Shown: positions 1 to 8,372 of the stretch, piece by piece | Layout: every line of letters starts with the position of its first letter | Numbering within the stretch: the first letter of the stretch is position 1 | DNA from: Pararhodobacter sp. CCB-MM2 | GTDB taxonomy: Bacteria > Pseudomonadota > Alphaproteobacteria > Rhodobacterales > Rhodobacteraceae | Reading direction: 5' to 3' | DNA: 64,000 bases | NCBI RefSeq assembly: GCF_001691415.1 | Contig: NZ_LRRR01000003.1 | Span: forward strand, 205,818 to 269,817 | Made by a program: the position numbers and the translations under genes | Notes under the pieces: generated by a model | Told to the model about the DNA's origin: nothing | The model's database searches: none | Seen by the model: only the letters and a program-made list of their open reading frames with translations

Positions 1-177
1 GACCTCGATATCCTTGGTCTTGTGCTTGGCGACCTTGGCGTAACCCATGCGGGTGAAGAGATCGCGCAGGGTATCCGGCTCGGGATGGGCGAATTCGACG
101 AATTCGAAGCCGTCGGTGCCGGCCGGGTTCTCGTCGCTGATCTGCGCGCGGGGGGCGTTATGCGGGAAGGGACCCAT
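1..177 (-). CDS. hppD: 4-hydroxyphenylpyruvate dioxygenase, N-terminal part (runs off the window)
   Basis: The first 59 residues of a minus-strand gene cut by the window edge. The N-terminus carries the segment GTDGFEFVEFAHPEP, typical of the first vicinal-oxygen-chelate half of bacterial 4-hydroxyphenylpyruvate dioxygenase, the non-heme iron enzyme that converts 4-hydroxyphenylpyruvate to homogentisate in tyrosine breakdown. The ATG at 177 is preceded by a strong AGGAGG ribosome site. The iron ligands lie outside the window, so activity cannot be judged. The gene is divergent from an Lrp-type regulator 134 bp away, which is the likely controller of tyrosine catabolism here (inference). Confidence 0.85.
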   Translation of the reverse strand, partial: MGPFPHNAPRAQISDENPAGTDGFEFVEFAHPEPDTLRDLFTRMGYAKVAKHKTKDIEV

Positions 178-311
178 GGCATCCTCCTGTTGATGTATCT
201 TGCGTCCATCTTACGCCGAGGTCCTTGCGTCAGGGGCGCGAAATGGGGCAGCGTGGGGCCGGTGAATGCGCGAATTGCGCATCAAAGGGCGCCGGGGCGC
301 GAGGACTTCCG

Positions 312-767
312 ATGATCGACGAGATGGATGCGAAAATTCTGGCGGCCGTCCAGCAAAACGCCATGCTCACCGCGCAGGAGCTGGGCGAGCGTATCAACCT
401 CTCCCCCAGCCAGGCCGCCCGCCGCCGCGCGCGGCTCGAGGCCGAGGGCTACGTCACTGCCTATTACGCGCGGCTGGACCCATCGAAGATGGGGCTGTCG
501 GTACAGGCTTTCGTGCAAGTGCAGATGGCGACACATACGCCGGACAAGGCAAAAAGCTTCGAACGGCTGATTGCCACTCTGCCCGAGATCGTCTCCAGCT
601 GGACCCTGACCGGCGAAGCCGATTACCTGCTGCGCGTGTGGTGCAGTGATCTTGGCGCGCTGAACGTGCTGATCCATGAGCGGCTGCTGCCTCATCCCGC
701 CGTGGCGCGGGTACAGAGTCAGATCGTCATGAACCAGTTGAAGACCTTCGCGGGGCTGCCGATCTAG
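312..767 (+). CDS. Lrp/AsnC family transcriptional regulator
   Basis: A 151-residue protein of normal Lrp/AsnC length. Residues 1-60 hold the DNA-binding winged helix-turn-helix (starting MIDEMDAKILAAVQQN, recognition region around INLSPSQAARRRARLE). Residues about 65-145 form the RAM ligand-binding and oligomerisation domain, with the typical GEADYLLRVW strand. I chose the ATG at 312 because family homology begins exactly there; upstream in-frame starts only add a low-quality arginine- and glycine-rich extension. Divergence from hppD suggests it senses an aromatic amino acid and controls hppD (inference from position). Confidence 0.9.
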   Translation: MIDEMDAKILAAVQQNAMLTAQELGERINLSPSQAARRRARLEAEGYVTAYYARLDPSKMGLSVQAFVQVQMATHTPDKAKSFERLIATLPEIVSSWTLTGEADYLLRVWCSDLGALNVLIHERLLPHPAVARVQSQIVMNQLKTFAGLPI

Positions 768-802
768 AAAGCAGGGGCTTTGCCCCTCGGCCTGCGGCCT
801 CA

Positions 803-899
803 CCCCAGGATACTTGGAGAGCAAAGATGGGCAATTTGAGTCAAATTGTCCGCATCTCGCGGCGGCCCCCTCATCTTTGCTCCGAAAATATCCCGGGGG
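803..899. repeat. Palindromic intergenic element, copy 1
   Basis: The left arm (803-829, CCCCAGGATACTTGGAGAGC then AAAGATG) is an imperfect inverted match of the right arm (872-899, CATCTTTGCTCCGAAAATAT then CCCGGGGG). Just inside the left arm is a perfect 6+6 palindrome, CAATTTGAGTCAAATTG (832-848). The same architecture occurs in reverse orientation at 35109-35210, and a half copy at 57081-57110. It lies between the convergent lrp and fmt genes and could act as a bidirectional terminator or be a MITE-like element. Confidence 0.75.
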
Positions 900-930
900 A
901 GCCGAAGGCGGGGGCAGAGCCCCCATCGCG

Positions 931-1833
931 CTATCCGAACGTGACGCCGTCGGCCCAATCGACCCCCCGACGCAGCTCGCCCGGTTCCATCGGCTTCTTC
1001 CCCTCGCGCTGGGCGCGACCGATGGCGATAGCCCCCTCGCCACAGGCAATCGTCAGGTCGTGCAGCAGCGTACCCGGCGCGCCGTTCTCGGCGATGGCCA
1101 CGGCGTTCAGCAGCTTCAGCCGGCCCGTCGGCGTCTCGCACCAGGCGCCGGGAAAGGGTGAGAGGCCGCGGATCTTGCGCGCGACCTCGTCGGCCGGGCG
1201 GGTCCAGTCGATCCGTGCCTCCGCCTTGTCGATCTTGGCGGCATAGGTGACGCCGGCTTCAGGCTGCGGCTCGGGCGTCAGGTCGGGCAGTTGGTCCAGT
1301 GCGGTCAGGATCAGCTCCGCCCCCATCAGCGACAGGCGGTCATGCAGTTGATCCGTGGTTTCCTCACGCCCGATCGGGGTGGCTTGGCGCATCAGGACCG
1401 GGCCGGTGTCGAGCCCCGCCTCCATCTGCATGATGCAAATGCCCGTCTCGGCATCGCCCGCGAGGATCGCGCGGTGGATCGGGGCGGCACCGCGCCAGCG
1501 GGGCAACAGCGAGGCGTGGATGTTGAGGCAGCCCTGTGTCGGCGCATCCAGCACCGGCTGCGGCAGGATCAGCCCATAAGCAACGACGACCGCCACATCT
1601 GCCTTGAGGGCCGCGAAGTCGGCTTGCTCTTCGGCCCCTTTGAGCGAGACCGGGTGCCGCACCGGTAGCCCCAGCTCCAGCGCGCGGGCGTGGACCGGGG
1701 TCGGGCGGTCCTTCTTGCCGCGACCGGCGGGGCGCGGCGGCTGGCAATAGACGCAGACCACCTCATGCGCGGAATGCAGCGCCTCCAGCACCGGCACCGA
1801 GAAATCCGGGGTTCCCATGAAGATCACGCGCAT
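931..1833 (-). CDS. fmt: Methionyl-tRNA formyltransferase
   Basis: A 300-residue enzyme that transfers a formyl group from 10-formyl-THF to initiator Met-tRNA. The N-terminal formyltransferase domain (1-190) begins [19 protein letters not shown] and has the signature [16 protein letters not shown]. The catalytic triad is visible as Asn104, His106 and Asp142 (in NIHASLLP and LDTGP). The C-terminal OB-fold tRNA-binding domain covers about 205-300. I chose ATG 1833, which has AGGAGGC upstream; longer in-frame starts have no homology. It is downstream of and co-oriented with three def paralogues, the usual fmt-def pairing for formylation and deformylation. A small plus-strand gene lies between fmt and def. 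Confidence 0.97.
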   Translation of the reverse strand: MRVIFMGTPDFSVPVLEALHSAHEVVCVYCQPPRPAGRGKKDRPTPVHARALELGLPVRHPVSLKGAEEQADFAALKADVAVVVAYGLILPQPVLDAPTQGCLNIHASLLPRWRGAAPIHRAILAGDAETGICIMQMEAGLDTGPVLMRQATPIGREETTDQLHDRLSLMGAELILTALDQLPDLTPEPQPEAGVTYAAKIDKAEARIDWTRPADEVARKIRGLSPFPGAWCETPTGRLKLLNAVAIAENGAPGTLLHDLTIACGEGAIAIGRAQREGKKPMEPGELRRGVDWADGVTFG

Positions 1834-1925
1834 CGGGGCCTCCTGCCTTGACGGGTCGCTTGGGCCCATGGCTGGCCCGCGCTATACAGGCGTCAGCTAG
1901 CAGGTGCGGGACCGGAGGTGCAAGG

Positions 1926-2150
1926 ATGCGGCTGATATGGAGCGGACTTGCCGTGCTGGTCGCGTTGGGCTGGGCCGCGATGTATGTCTACATCGGTGGG
2001 CTCGCCTGTGCCTTTGGGTCGGCCGGGGGTGATTGCTCGATCCCGCTGCCGTGGCAGCTGCGTGGGGAGGATCTGCAATTCCTCGTGCTGGTGCCGGGCG
2101 GCGTGCTGGCCTTGCTGCTGCTGATGGCCTGGCGCGCCGGGAGGTGCTGA
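1926..2150 (+). CDS. Small two-helix membrane protein, unknown
   Basis: Encodes 74 residues with two hydrophobic helices (about 4-30 and 50-70) joined by a loop holding two cysteines (ACAFGSAGGDC). A GGAGG-type site precedes ATG 1926. It sits on the plus strand between the minus-strand def paralogue and fmt, tail to tail with the former (3 bp between the two stops). No family recognised. The clean membrane topology and ribosome site argue that it is real; a function cannot be assigned. Confidence 0.6.
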   Translation: MRLIWSGLAVLVALGWAAMYVYIGGLACAFGSAGGDCSIPLPWQLRGEDLQFLVLVPGGVLALLLLMAWRAGRC

Positions 2151-2153
2151 GGC

Positions 2154-2648
2154 TCAGCCGGCGATCTTCTTGGCCTTCCGCAACAGGATGTCGCGCTTCA
2201 TCTTGCTCAGGCGGTCGAAATACATCTTGCCATCGAGATGGTCGATCTGGTGCTGCACCGAGGTCGCCCAGAGGCCGACGAAATCGCGCTCCTCGATCTC
2301 ACCGGCTTCGTTCAGGAAGCGCACGGTGACGGCGCGCGGCCGCTCGATCGTCGCGTGAGCGCCCGGCAGGTTCGGCGAGGCCTCGTCATGGGCGCGCAGC
2401 TGGACCGAGGCATGCAGCACTTCGGGATTGGCCATGCGCACCACCTGCCCGCGCGCCTCGGAGGCATCGACGACGGCCAGCCGCTGCATCACGCCGATCT
2501 GCACGGCGGCGAGGCCCACGCCGGGCATCGCCTCCATCGTGTCGATCATGTCGGTCCAGATCGCGCGGATCTCGTCGGTGATGGCCTCGACGGGGGCGGC
2601 CTTGGTGCGCAGGCGTGCGTCGGGCCAGGGCAGGCAGCGGCGGATCAT
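2154..2648 (-). CDS. Peptide deformylase paralogue lacking catalytic residues
   Basis: A 164-residue member of the peptide deformylase family with the full fold length. Motif 1 is kept (GVGLAAVQIG, residues 43-52). The motif 2 metal ligand is lost: EGCLSIPG of the neighbours is EASPNLPG here, so Cys becomes Ser91. Motif 3 HELDH is HQIDH (133-137), so the catalytic Glu becomes Gln134. I checked both replacements against the nucleotide sequence (GAGGCCTCGCCG and CACCAGATCGACCAT on the coding strand). Only the two His ligands remain, so deformylase activity is not expected. The start ATG at 2648 overlaps the stop of the upstream deformylase (ATGA). Such degenerate paralogues sit in def arrays of relatives; a regulatory or peptide-binding role is possible but unproven. 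Confidence 0.85.
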   Translation of the reverse strand: MIRRCLPWPDARLRTKAAPVEAITDEIRAIWTDMIDTMEAMPGVGLAAVQIGVMQRLAVVDASEARGQVVRMANPEVLHASVQLRAHDEASPNLPGAHATIERPRAVTVRFLNEAGEIEERDFVGLWATSVQHQIDHLDGKMYFDRLSKMKRDILLRKAKKIAG

Positions 2649-3151
2649 TCGTGTCCCAGTCTTTCCAGCAGTGGTTCGGCGGCGGCGCGGGCGCCGGGGT
2701 CCATCAGGTCGATGCACAGCCGACCGTTCAGATGGTCCAATTCGTGTTGGACCGCAATGGCTTCGAAACCCGAGAACATCTCGGTCACTTCCAGCCCGTC
2801 CAGATCGAGAGAGCGCAGGATCACCCAATCGGGCCGGGCCACAAGCGCGGGAACGCCGGGGATCGACAGGCAGCCCTCGGTGTTGATCGCCAGCGATTCC
2901 GAGGCCGAGAGGATCTCAGGGTCGATGAAGACGCGCGGGTTGGGCGTGCCGCTCTTCCAGTCGCAATCCATCACGAACAGGCGTTTGGACAGACCGATCT
3001 GCGGCGCCGCAAGGCCCCGGCCCGTGGCGTCGTACATCGTCTCCAGCATGTCCTCGGCCAGCTGACGGGTCTCGGCATCGACGCCGTTCAGCGGCTCGGC
3101 GGTACGGCGAAGCACCGGGTCAGGGTACAGGACGATGGGCAGAATGGACAT
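2645..3151 (-). CDS. def: Peptide deformylase (second paralogue)
   Basis: A 168-residue metallo-hydrolase that removes the N-formyl group from nascent peptides. All three motifs are intact: GRGLAAPQIG (44-53), EGCLS with ligand Cys94, and QHELDH with His136, catalytic Glu137 and His140. Motif 1 has Arg in place of the common Ile/Val (GRGLAAPQ), a small departure from the first paralogue. It is translationally coupled to the degenerate paralogue downstream (ATGA overlap) and separated from the canonical def by the FAD monooxygenase gene. Confidence 0.93.
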   Translation of the reverse strand: MSILPIVLYPDPVLRRTAEPLNGVDAETRQLAEDMLETMYDATGRGLAAPQIGLSKRLFVMDCDWKSGTPNPRVFIDPEILSASESLAINTEGCLSIPGVPALVARPDWVILRSLDLDGLEVTEMFSGFEAIAVQHELDHLNGRLCIDLMDPGARAAAEPLLERLGHE

Positions 3152-3161
3152 GAGACTGGCG

Positions 3162-4409
3162 CTAACACCCGGTTTCCCGCCCGTCTATCGCCCAAACGGG
3201 TGGACAGGGCTGTTTTTCCGCATGCGGCTCACCGGCCAGGGGCGGCACCAGCAACCCAGAGGCGATCCGCCCCAAAAGCCACGGCATCGGCGGGATGCGC
3301 GAGAGCGGCGCGGTGACCCGGTCGCGGAACCACGCCATCGCGGCACTGTCGGATTGGTATTGTGGGGTCAGGAAGCGGCTGGCGGCTTGATAGATCGCCA
3401 GATGCCCACGCCGCATCGTCGCATAGAGGGCAGGGGCGTCTTGCGCCTCGGTCTGATCCAGCGCGCGGGCGAGGGCCAGCGCGTCCAGCAGCGCCATGTT
3501 CGCCCCTTGGCCCAGCTGGGGACTGGCGCGATGGGCGGCATCGCCGAGATGCACCAGCCGGTCGCCGATCGGGCGGTACAGGGTGCCGTGGGAATAGCGG
3601 GCGAAGGTCATCTGCGCCGGGTCGGTGATCTGTGCCGCGAAGGGCGCAAGCTGCGGCCAAAGGGCCGTCATCTCGGCCTTCCACGGCGACAGGCCCTCGG
3701 TCTGCCAGCGGGGGAGGTCCTCGGCCTTCAGCGACCAGAAGAAGGCGGCGCGTTGGGTGTCGTCCTCGGGAAGGTGGCCGATGGGCAGCACGCCGACCAT
3801 GCGGCGGGCCGCGACATAGCGTTGGCTCAGGCGGTCGTTCGGCAGGTCGGTGTCGGGCCAGTCCAGCGTCGTCCACAAGGCGCCAAAGGGCAGGGGGCGC
3901 GAGACCAGCGGCGACAACGGGGAATGCGAGCCGAGCGCATCGACCAGCAGGTCGAAGGGCCCCAACCGCGTCCCATCCGCAAGGCGCAGCCAGCGGCCGG
4001 AGGCGTCGACCTCGGTCCCTGTTACCTCGCTGGCGGGACGGACCGAGGGGCCGAGGGCAAGGAGCCGTTCATGCAGCAGATGGAACAGCGCCGACCGATG
4101 GATGCCGATGCCATGCAGCCCGGCCCCGCCCGCATCGTAGCGCACATTCAACGTGCCCGCGCCGGTCGGGGCCTCGATCCCGTGCAGCACGCGGATGGGG
4201 GTGCCGAAGCGGCGCAACGCCGTGCCGCAGCCCAGCCAGTCCAGCACCCGCTGACCCACAGGCTGGATCACCAGACCCGAGCCCAGCGGTCGCGGGGCCT
4301 CGAACCGGTCGCAGATGGTGACGGAATGTCCGGCAAGGGTCAGCGCGATTGCCGAGGCCAGCCCGCCGATCCCGGCTCCGGCGACCCCGATGCGCAGACC
4401 CTGTGCCAT
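3162..4409 (-). CDS. FAD-dependent monooxygenase (PHBH-type)
   Basis: A 415-residue flavoprotein hydroxylase of the UbiH/salicylate hydroxylase type. The FAD-binding Rossmann motif GVAGAGIGGLASAIAL lies at 8-23, and a second dinucleotide motif, GDAAHRASPQLGQGANMALL, lies near 290. A mid-protein strand around LLVDALGSHSPL matches the usual position of the DG motif. The aromatic or lipophilic substrate cannot be read from the sequence. The gene sits between two def genes (3 bp after def1, 10 bp before def2) on the same strand, so it is probably co-transcribed with them, although it has no obvious link to deformylation. Confidence 0.85.
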   Translation of the reverse strand: MAQGLRIGVAGAGIGGLASAIALTLAGHSVTICDRFEAPRPLGSGLVIQPVGQRVLDWLGCGTALRRFGTPIRVLHGIEAPTGAGTLNVRYDAGGAGLHGIGIHRSALFHLLHERLLALGPSVRPASEVTGTEVDASGRWLRLADGTRLGPFDLLVDALGSHSPLSPLVSRPLPFGALWTTLDWPDTDLPNDRLSQRYVAARRMVGVLPIGHLPEDDTQRAAFFWSLKAEDLPRWQTEGLSPWKAEMTALWPQLAPFAAQITDPAQMTFARYSHGTLYRPIGDRLVHLGDAAHRASPQLGQGANMALLDALALARALDQTEAQDAPALYATMRRGHLAIYQAASRFLTPQYQSDSAAMAWFRDRVTAPLSRIPPMPWLLGRIASGLLVPPLAGEPHAEKQPCPPVWAIDGRETGC

Positions 4410-4412
4410 GGC

Positions 4413-4937
4413 TCAGCCCCGCGCGCGCTCGCGCTTGAGCTTCTCCATGCGGCGCGTGATCATCTGCCGCTTGATCGGTCCGAGGTAATCGATGAACAGC
4501 TTGCCGTTCAGGTGATCCAGCTCATGCTGCGCGCAGGTCGCCCAGAGGCCCGAGAATTCTTCCTCGTGCAGCTGGTTGTCCAGCCCCAGCCAACGCATCC
4601 GGACCGAGGCCGGGCGCGTCACATCCGCGAATTGGTCGGGGATCGACAGGCAGCCTTCCTCATAGGTGTTCAGATCGTCCGAGGACCAGGTGATCTCAGG
4701 GTTGATCAGCACCATCGGCTTCGGTGCGACATCGTCTTCCTTGACGCAATCCATCACGAAGAGGCGCTGCATGACGCCGATCTGCGGCGCGGCCAGACCG
4801 ATGCCGGGCGCGTCATACATGGTCTCCAGCATATCCTCGGCCAGCTGCCCCAGCTCAGGCGGGATACCGCCTTCGATGGGGGCGCAGACCTTTTTCAGGC
4901 GCGGATCGGGGTGCAGAACGATGGGTTTCAGGCTCAT
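4413..4937 (-). CDS. def: Peptide deformylase (canonical)
   Basis: A 174-residue peptide deformylase with every active-site motif: GIGLAAPQIG (45-54), EGCLS (metal ligand Cys96), QHELDH (His138, catalytic Glu139, His142). It ends in a basic tail (MEKLKRERARG), as in class I proteobacterial enzymes. It is the first gene of the minus-strand run def - FAD monooxygenase - def - def-like - fmt, and probably provides the housekeeping activity. Confidence 0.96.
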   Translation of the reverse strand: MSLKPIVLHPDPRLKKVCAPIEGGIPPELGQLAEDMLETMYDAPGIGLAAPQIGVMQRLFVMDCVKEDDVAPKPMVLINPEITWSSDDLNTYEEGCLSIPDQFADVTRPASVRMRWLGLDNQLHEEEFSGLWATCAQHELDHLNGKLFIDYLGPIKRQMITRRMEKLKRERARG

Positions 4938-5095
4938 GCCGATGATCTAGGCGATTGCCCGGGTTTTCGCAACATTCCGCGCGGGGTCGCGAGGGTCTTG
5001 CCGGCGTGCCGCCGCTGATTTGATCAAAGTCGCATTTGTGGGGTTGCACGCGGCGCCCCGGCGGGCATTCTGCGACACATGTTAAGGAGATCGGC

Positions 5096-6268
5096 ATGAA
5101 TTTCGACGAGATCATCGACCGTCGCGGCACCCACTCGGCCAAGTGGGACATGATGGAATCCCTGTATGGCGTTTCGCCGTCCGAGGGCATCCCGATGTGG
5201 GTGGCCGACATGGATTTCCGCCCGCCGCAGGTGGTGACCGACGCGCTGCAGGGCATGAAGGATCACGGGGTCTTCGGCTATTTCGGCGATGACCGGGCCT
5301 ACAAGGCCTCGATCGACTGGTGGCTGACCAACCGCCACGGCTGGCATGTCGAGCCCGAGTGGATCTTCACCACCCACGGTCTGGTCAACGGCACCGCCCT
5401 GTGCCTGCACACCTGGACCAAGCCCGGCGACGGCGTCGTGCTGTTCACCCCGGTCTACCATGTCTTCGCGAAGATCACGAAGGCCGCCGGCCGGACCGTG
5501 ACCGAATGCCCGCTGGCCTTCGAGGACGGGCGCTATGTCATGGATCTGGAGGACGCGGCCAAGCGTCTGACCGGCAACGAGAAGGTCGTGGTAATCTCGT
5601 CGCCGCACAACCCGGGCGGCCGTTGCTGGACCGTGGACGAGCTGAAGGCGCTGGGCGCGTTCTGCAAGGCGCATGATCTGCTGCTGATCTCGGACGAGAT
5701 CCATTGCGACCTGATCTTCCCGGGTCAGAAACATGTGCCCGCCGCGCTGGCGCTGCCGGACATGATGGACCGGCTGGTGCTGATGACCGCGCCGACCAAA
5801 ACCTTCAATATCGCCGGTGCCCACAACGGCAACGTCATTGTGCCGGACCCTGAGCTGCGCAAGGCGTTCGAGCAGACGATGATCGGCCTCGGGATCTCGC
5901 CCAGTTCCTTCGGGGTGACGATGGAGACCGCCGCCTATTCGCCCGAGGGTGCGGAATGGGTCGATGCGCTGATGGCCTATCTGGAAGAGAACCGGAAGAT
6001 CTTCGACGCGGGCGTGAATGCGATCCCCGGCCTGAAGTCGATGCCGCTCGAGGCGACCTATCTGGCGTGGGTGGATTTCTCGGGCACCGGGATGGAGGCG
6101 GCCGAGATCGCCCGCCGAATCGAGAAGGAAGCGAAGATCGCCGTGAACCATGGCGCAACCTTCGGCACCGGGGGCGAGAGCTTCATGCGCTTCAACCTCG
6201 CGACCCGGAAAGAGCTGGTGCAGGAAGCCGTCAGCCGCCTGACTGCGGCGTTCGGCGATCTTCAGTAA
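5096..6268 (+). CDS. MalY/PatB-type PLP-dependent C-S lyase (cystathionine beta-lyase)
   Basis: A 390-residue fold-type I aminotransferase-like enzyme. MWVADMDFRPP near 34-44 is the MalY/PatB signature. SSPHNPGG holds the substrate-carboxylate region, SDEIHCDL carries the PLP-binding Asp200, and the Schiff-base lysine is Lys235 in MTAPTKTFNIAG. Members cleave cystathionine or cysteine S-conjugates to thiol, pyruvate and ammonia, and some are also aminotransferases. ATG 5096 was chosen for the AAGGAGA site 8 bp upstream. It is a single-gene unit followed by a long GC hairpin. Confidence 0.9.
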   Translation: MNFDEIIDRRGTHSAKWDMMESLYGVSPSEGIPMWVADMDFRPPQVVTDALQGMKDHGVFGYFGDDRAYKASIDWWLTNRHGWHVEPEWIFTTHGLVNGTALCLHTWTKPGDGVVLFTPVYHVFAKITKAAGRTVTECPLAFEDGRYVMDLEDAAKRLTGNEKVVVISSPHNPGGRCWTVDELKALGAFCKAHDLLLISDEIHCDLIFPGQKHVPAALALPDMMDRLVLMTAPTKTFNIAGAHNGNVIVPDPELRKAFEQTMIGLGISPSSFGVTMETAAYSPEGAEWVDALMAYLEENRKIFDAGVNAIPGLKSMPLEATYLAWVDFSGTGMEAAEIARRIEKEAKIAVNHGATFGTGGESFMRFNLATRKELVQEAVSRLTAAFGDLQ

Positions 6269-6285
6269 GCAGGCGCTGTTTATGG

Positions 6286-6314
6286 AAGGGGCCGGGGGTG
6301 TCCTCCGGCCCCTT
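6286..6314 (+). terminator. Hairpin after the C-S lyase gene
   Basis: AAGGGGCCGG pairs with CCGGCCCCTT (10 bp) around a short loop, 18 bp after the stop codon. No strong T-tract follows, so it may be a weak or Rho-assisted terminator. Confidence 0.5.
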
Positions 6315-6505
6315 GCCTTTGCGCGAAGCCGCGTGGCGCTGGGCCGCGGAACGGCGATCCGACCGTCGAGCGTAGCGCTTTATGCCAGCCAAGTCCGCGC
6401 ACCTGCCGATCGGAGCGCGTGCATCGACAAATCGCCGGTCCGGGGGGCGGCCCGGCGATGCGCGGCGGCCTTCGGCCTTGATTCCGCGCTGCACCGCTCC
6501 GCAGC

Positions 6506-6529
6506 AAAAAGGGCCCCGAAAGGCCCCTT
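6506..6529 (-). terminator. Terminator of the conserved small protein gene
   Basis: Read on the minus strand: GGGCC, loop TTTCGG, GGCCC, then TTTTT. It lies 29-52 bp beyond the stop at 6558, which fits a Rho-independent terminator. Confidence 0.65.
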
Positions 6530-6557
6530 CATGTTTCGCAATATTCCGAAATAGCTC

Positions 6558-6911
6558 TTAGGCCGGGCGCGGCAGGAAGCCGTCGGGCTCGGGCCGCTCG
6601 ATCACGTAATCCGGGATCGGCGCCTGATGGACCGGCGTCTCGCGCTTGAACTCGTAGGTCATCTGCCCGCCCTCGTCCGAGGCGGCGATGATCAGCGCGT
6701 GCAGCAGATGCCGCGGGCCGTCATAGATGTCCACGAAGCCGCGCAGCACCGGCAGGCGCCCGGTCTCGACGGTGAAGCCGCTCTCGCCGAGGGCGAGGAT
6801 CGGATAGGCGTCCTCGCCGATATGCACCGACAGCCGCGAGCTCTTGCGCAACGCGCGCGTCTGGGCCGCTTGCAGACCCTTCCGAATGTCTTCGGGCAGA
6901 AACTCGAACAT
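6558..6911 (-). CDS. Conserved hypothetical protein of Rhodobacteraceae
   Basis: A 117-residue soluble protein starting MFEFLPEDIRKGLQ, a start I recognise from conserved hypotheticals in this family. The middle part is beta-rich (LSVHIGEDAYPILALGESGF) and the C-terminus is proline-rich (RPEPDGFLPRPA). No signal peptide or catalytic motif. ATG 6911 has GGGAGG upstream, better than the in-frame start 12 codons earlier. It is divergent from the glutathionyl-hydroquinone reductase gene. Function unknown. Confidence 0.75.
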   Translation of the reverse strand: MFEFLPEDIRKGLQAAQTRALRKSSRLSVHIGEDAYPILALGESGFTVETGRLPVLRGFVDIYDGPRHLLHALIIAASDEGGQMTYEFKRETPVHQAPIPDYVIERPEPDGFLPRPA

Positions 6912-7098
6912 GATGGACCTCCCGATTCCGTCTCGTGCCATCGTCACGAGTCATCGTGGTGAAAACAAGTTAGCCATTTGTCTCGCGCGTGGAATTTTTC
7001 CATGTGTGTCTGTGCACATTTTGTGCGCATCCGCGACAACGGGGTTATGGTTGACCGCGCCTTCCGAAACCCCAACTTGAGGCCAAAGGAGTTTCACC

Positions 7099-8094
7099 AT
7101 GGGCAGATTGGTTGACGGCCGCTGGCTGGACGAATGGTACGACACCGCCTCGACCGGCGGGAAATTCAAACGATCCGAGGCGAGCTGGCGCAACTGGCTG
7201 ACCGCCGACGGCAGTGCGGGTCCGACCGGCACCGGCGGCTTCAAGGCCGAGAGCGGGCGCTACCATCTCTATGTCTCGCTGGCCTGCCCTTGGGCGCATC
7301 GCACGCTGATCTTCCGCGCGCTGAAGGGGCTGGAGGCGCATATCGACGTCTCCGTCGTGCATCCGGACATGCTGTCTAACGGCTGGGAATTCCGCACGGA
7401 TTTCCCCGGCGCGACGGGCGATGCACTGTTCGGCAACGATTACCTGCATCAGGTCTACACCCGCGCCGATCCGCTGATGTCGGGCCGGGTCACCGTGCCG
7501 ATCCTGTGGGACAAGCAGCAGAACACCATCGTCTCGAATGAGAGCTCCGAGATCATCCGGATGCTTAATTCGGCTTTTGACGAAATTACCGGCAATACGC
7601 TCGACTTCTGGCCCGAGGACCTGCGCGAGGCCATCGAGCCTGTCAACGCGCGGATCTATGACACGGTGAACAACGGCGTCTACAAATCCGGTTTCGCCAC
7701 CACGCAGGAAGCCTATGACGAGGCCGTTCACCCGCTGTTCGACACGCTCGACTGGCTGGAAGATCGCTTGTCCGGCCAACGCTTCCTGATGGGCGATCGC
7801 GTGACCGAGGCCGACTGGCGCCTCTTCACCACGCTGGTTCGGTTCGACGCGGTCTACCACGGGCATTTCAAATGCAACCGGCGCCGGATCGTCGATTACC
7901 CGCAGCTGTGGGACTACACCCGCGCGCTGTATCAGGTGCCCGGCGTGGCCGCGACGGTCGATCTGGACCACATCACCCGGCACTACCATTACAGCCACGA
8001 CACCATCAATCCGAACCGCATTGTCCCGGTCGGCCCGGTGCTGGATTTCACCGCGCCGCATCAACGGGGCGACGTCCTGGCGAGCGCCGGCTGA
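7099..8094 (+). CDS. Glutathionyl-hydroquinone reductase (YqjG/Ecm4-type GST)
   Basis: A 331-residue protein of the Xi-class glutathione transferase family, which reduces glutathionyl-hydroquinones using GSH. The catalytic cysteine is Cys63 in SLACPWAHRTLIF, the family motif. The N-terminal thioredoxin-like domain carries VPILWDKQQNTIVSNESSEI (GSH binding). The all-alpha C-terminal domain ends with the family-typical NPNRIVPVGP. The start is supported by AAAGGAG 10 bp upstream. It is monocistronic, with a strong terminator 39 bp after the stop. Confidence 0.93.
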   Translation: MGRLVDGRWLDEWYDTASTGGKFKRSEASWRNWLTADGSAGPTGTGGFKAESGRYHLYVSLACPWAHRTLIFRALKGLEAHIDVSVVHPDMLSNGWEFRTDFPGATGDALFGNDYLHQVYTRADPLMSGRVTVPILWDKQQNTIVSNESSEIIRMLNSAFDEITGNTLDFWPEDLREAIEPVNARIYDTVNNGVYKSGFATTQEAYDEAVHPLFDTLDWLEDRLSGQRFLMGDRVTEADWRLFTTLVRFDAVYHGHFKCNRRRIVDYPQLWDYTRALYQVPGVAATVDLDHITRHYHYSHDTINPNRIVPVGPVLDFTAPHQRGDVLASAG

Positions 8095-8132
8095 GCGTCC
8101 GACGCCTCGGCAAGTGATTCGAGAAATCAGAG

Positions 8133-8162
8133 CCCGCGTGTCCCTCTGGACGCGCGGGTTTT
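8133..8162 (+). terminator. Rho-independent terminator of the reductase gene
   Basis: CCCGCGTGTCC (8133-8143), loop CTCT, GGACGCGCGGG (8148-8158), an 11-bp stem with one G-U pair, followed by TTTTGTCTT. Confidence 0.85.
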
Positions 8163-8372
8163 GTCTTGGATCGGGCTAACTGTTCCCAATTGAGTGATAA
8201 TTTTAGAAAAATGCGGTCGTTGTCAAAAAGTCCGCAGTCAATCACTTGACGATACGGAACTCGCCTCTAGGTTTAGTTTGAAGCTTTAACATGTTTAACG
8301 AAAAATTGGCTTCTTGAGCGCAGTACCAGTGTATCCACCCGCCGCAGTCTGGCCAAGATACAGAGAAAAGCC

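Noticed and set aside
3135..5018. Very long plus-strand open frame (over 600 codons) opposite the def and monooxygenase genes
   Set aside because: It is an antisense shadow of three well-supported genes; arginine- and glycine-rich translation with no family resemblance.
8160..8372. Small RNA or riboswitch in the AT-rich stretch after the reductase terminator
   Set aside because: No conserved structure recognised; more likely the promoter region of the DUF6455-like gene.
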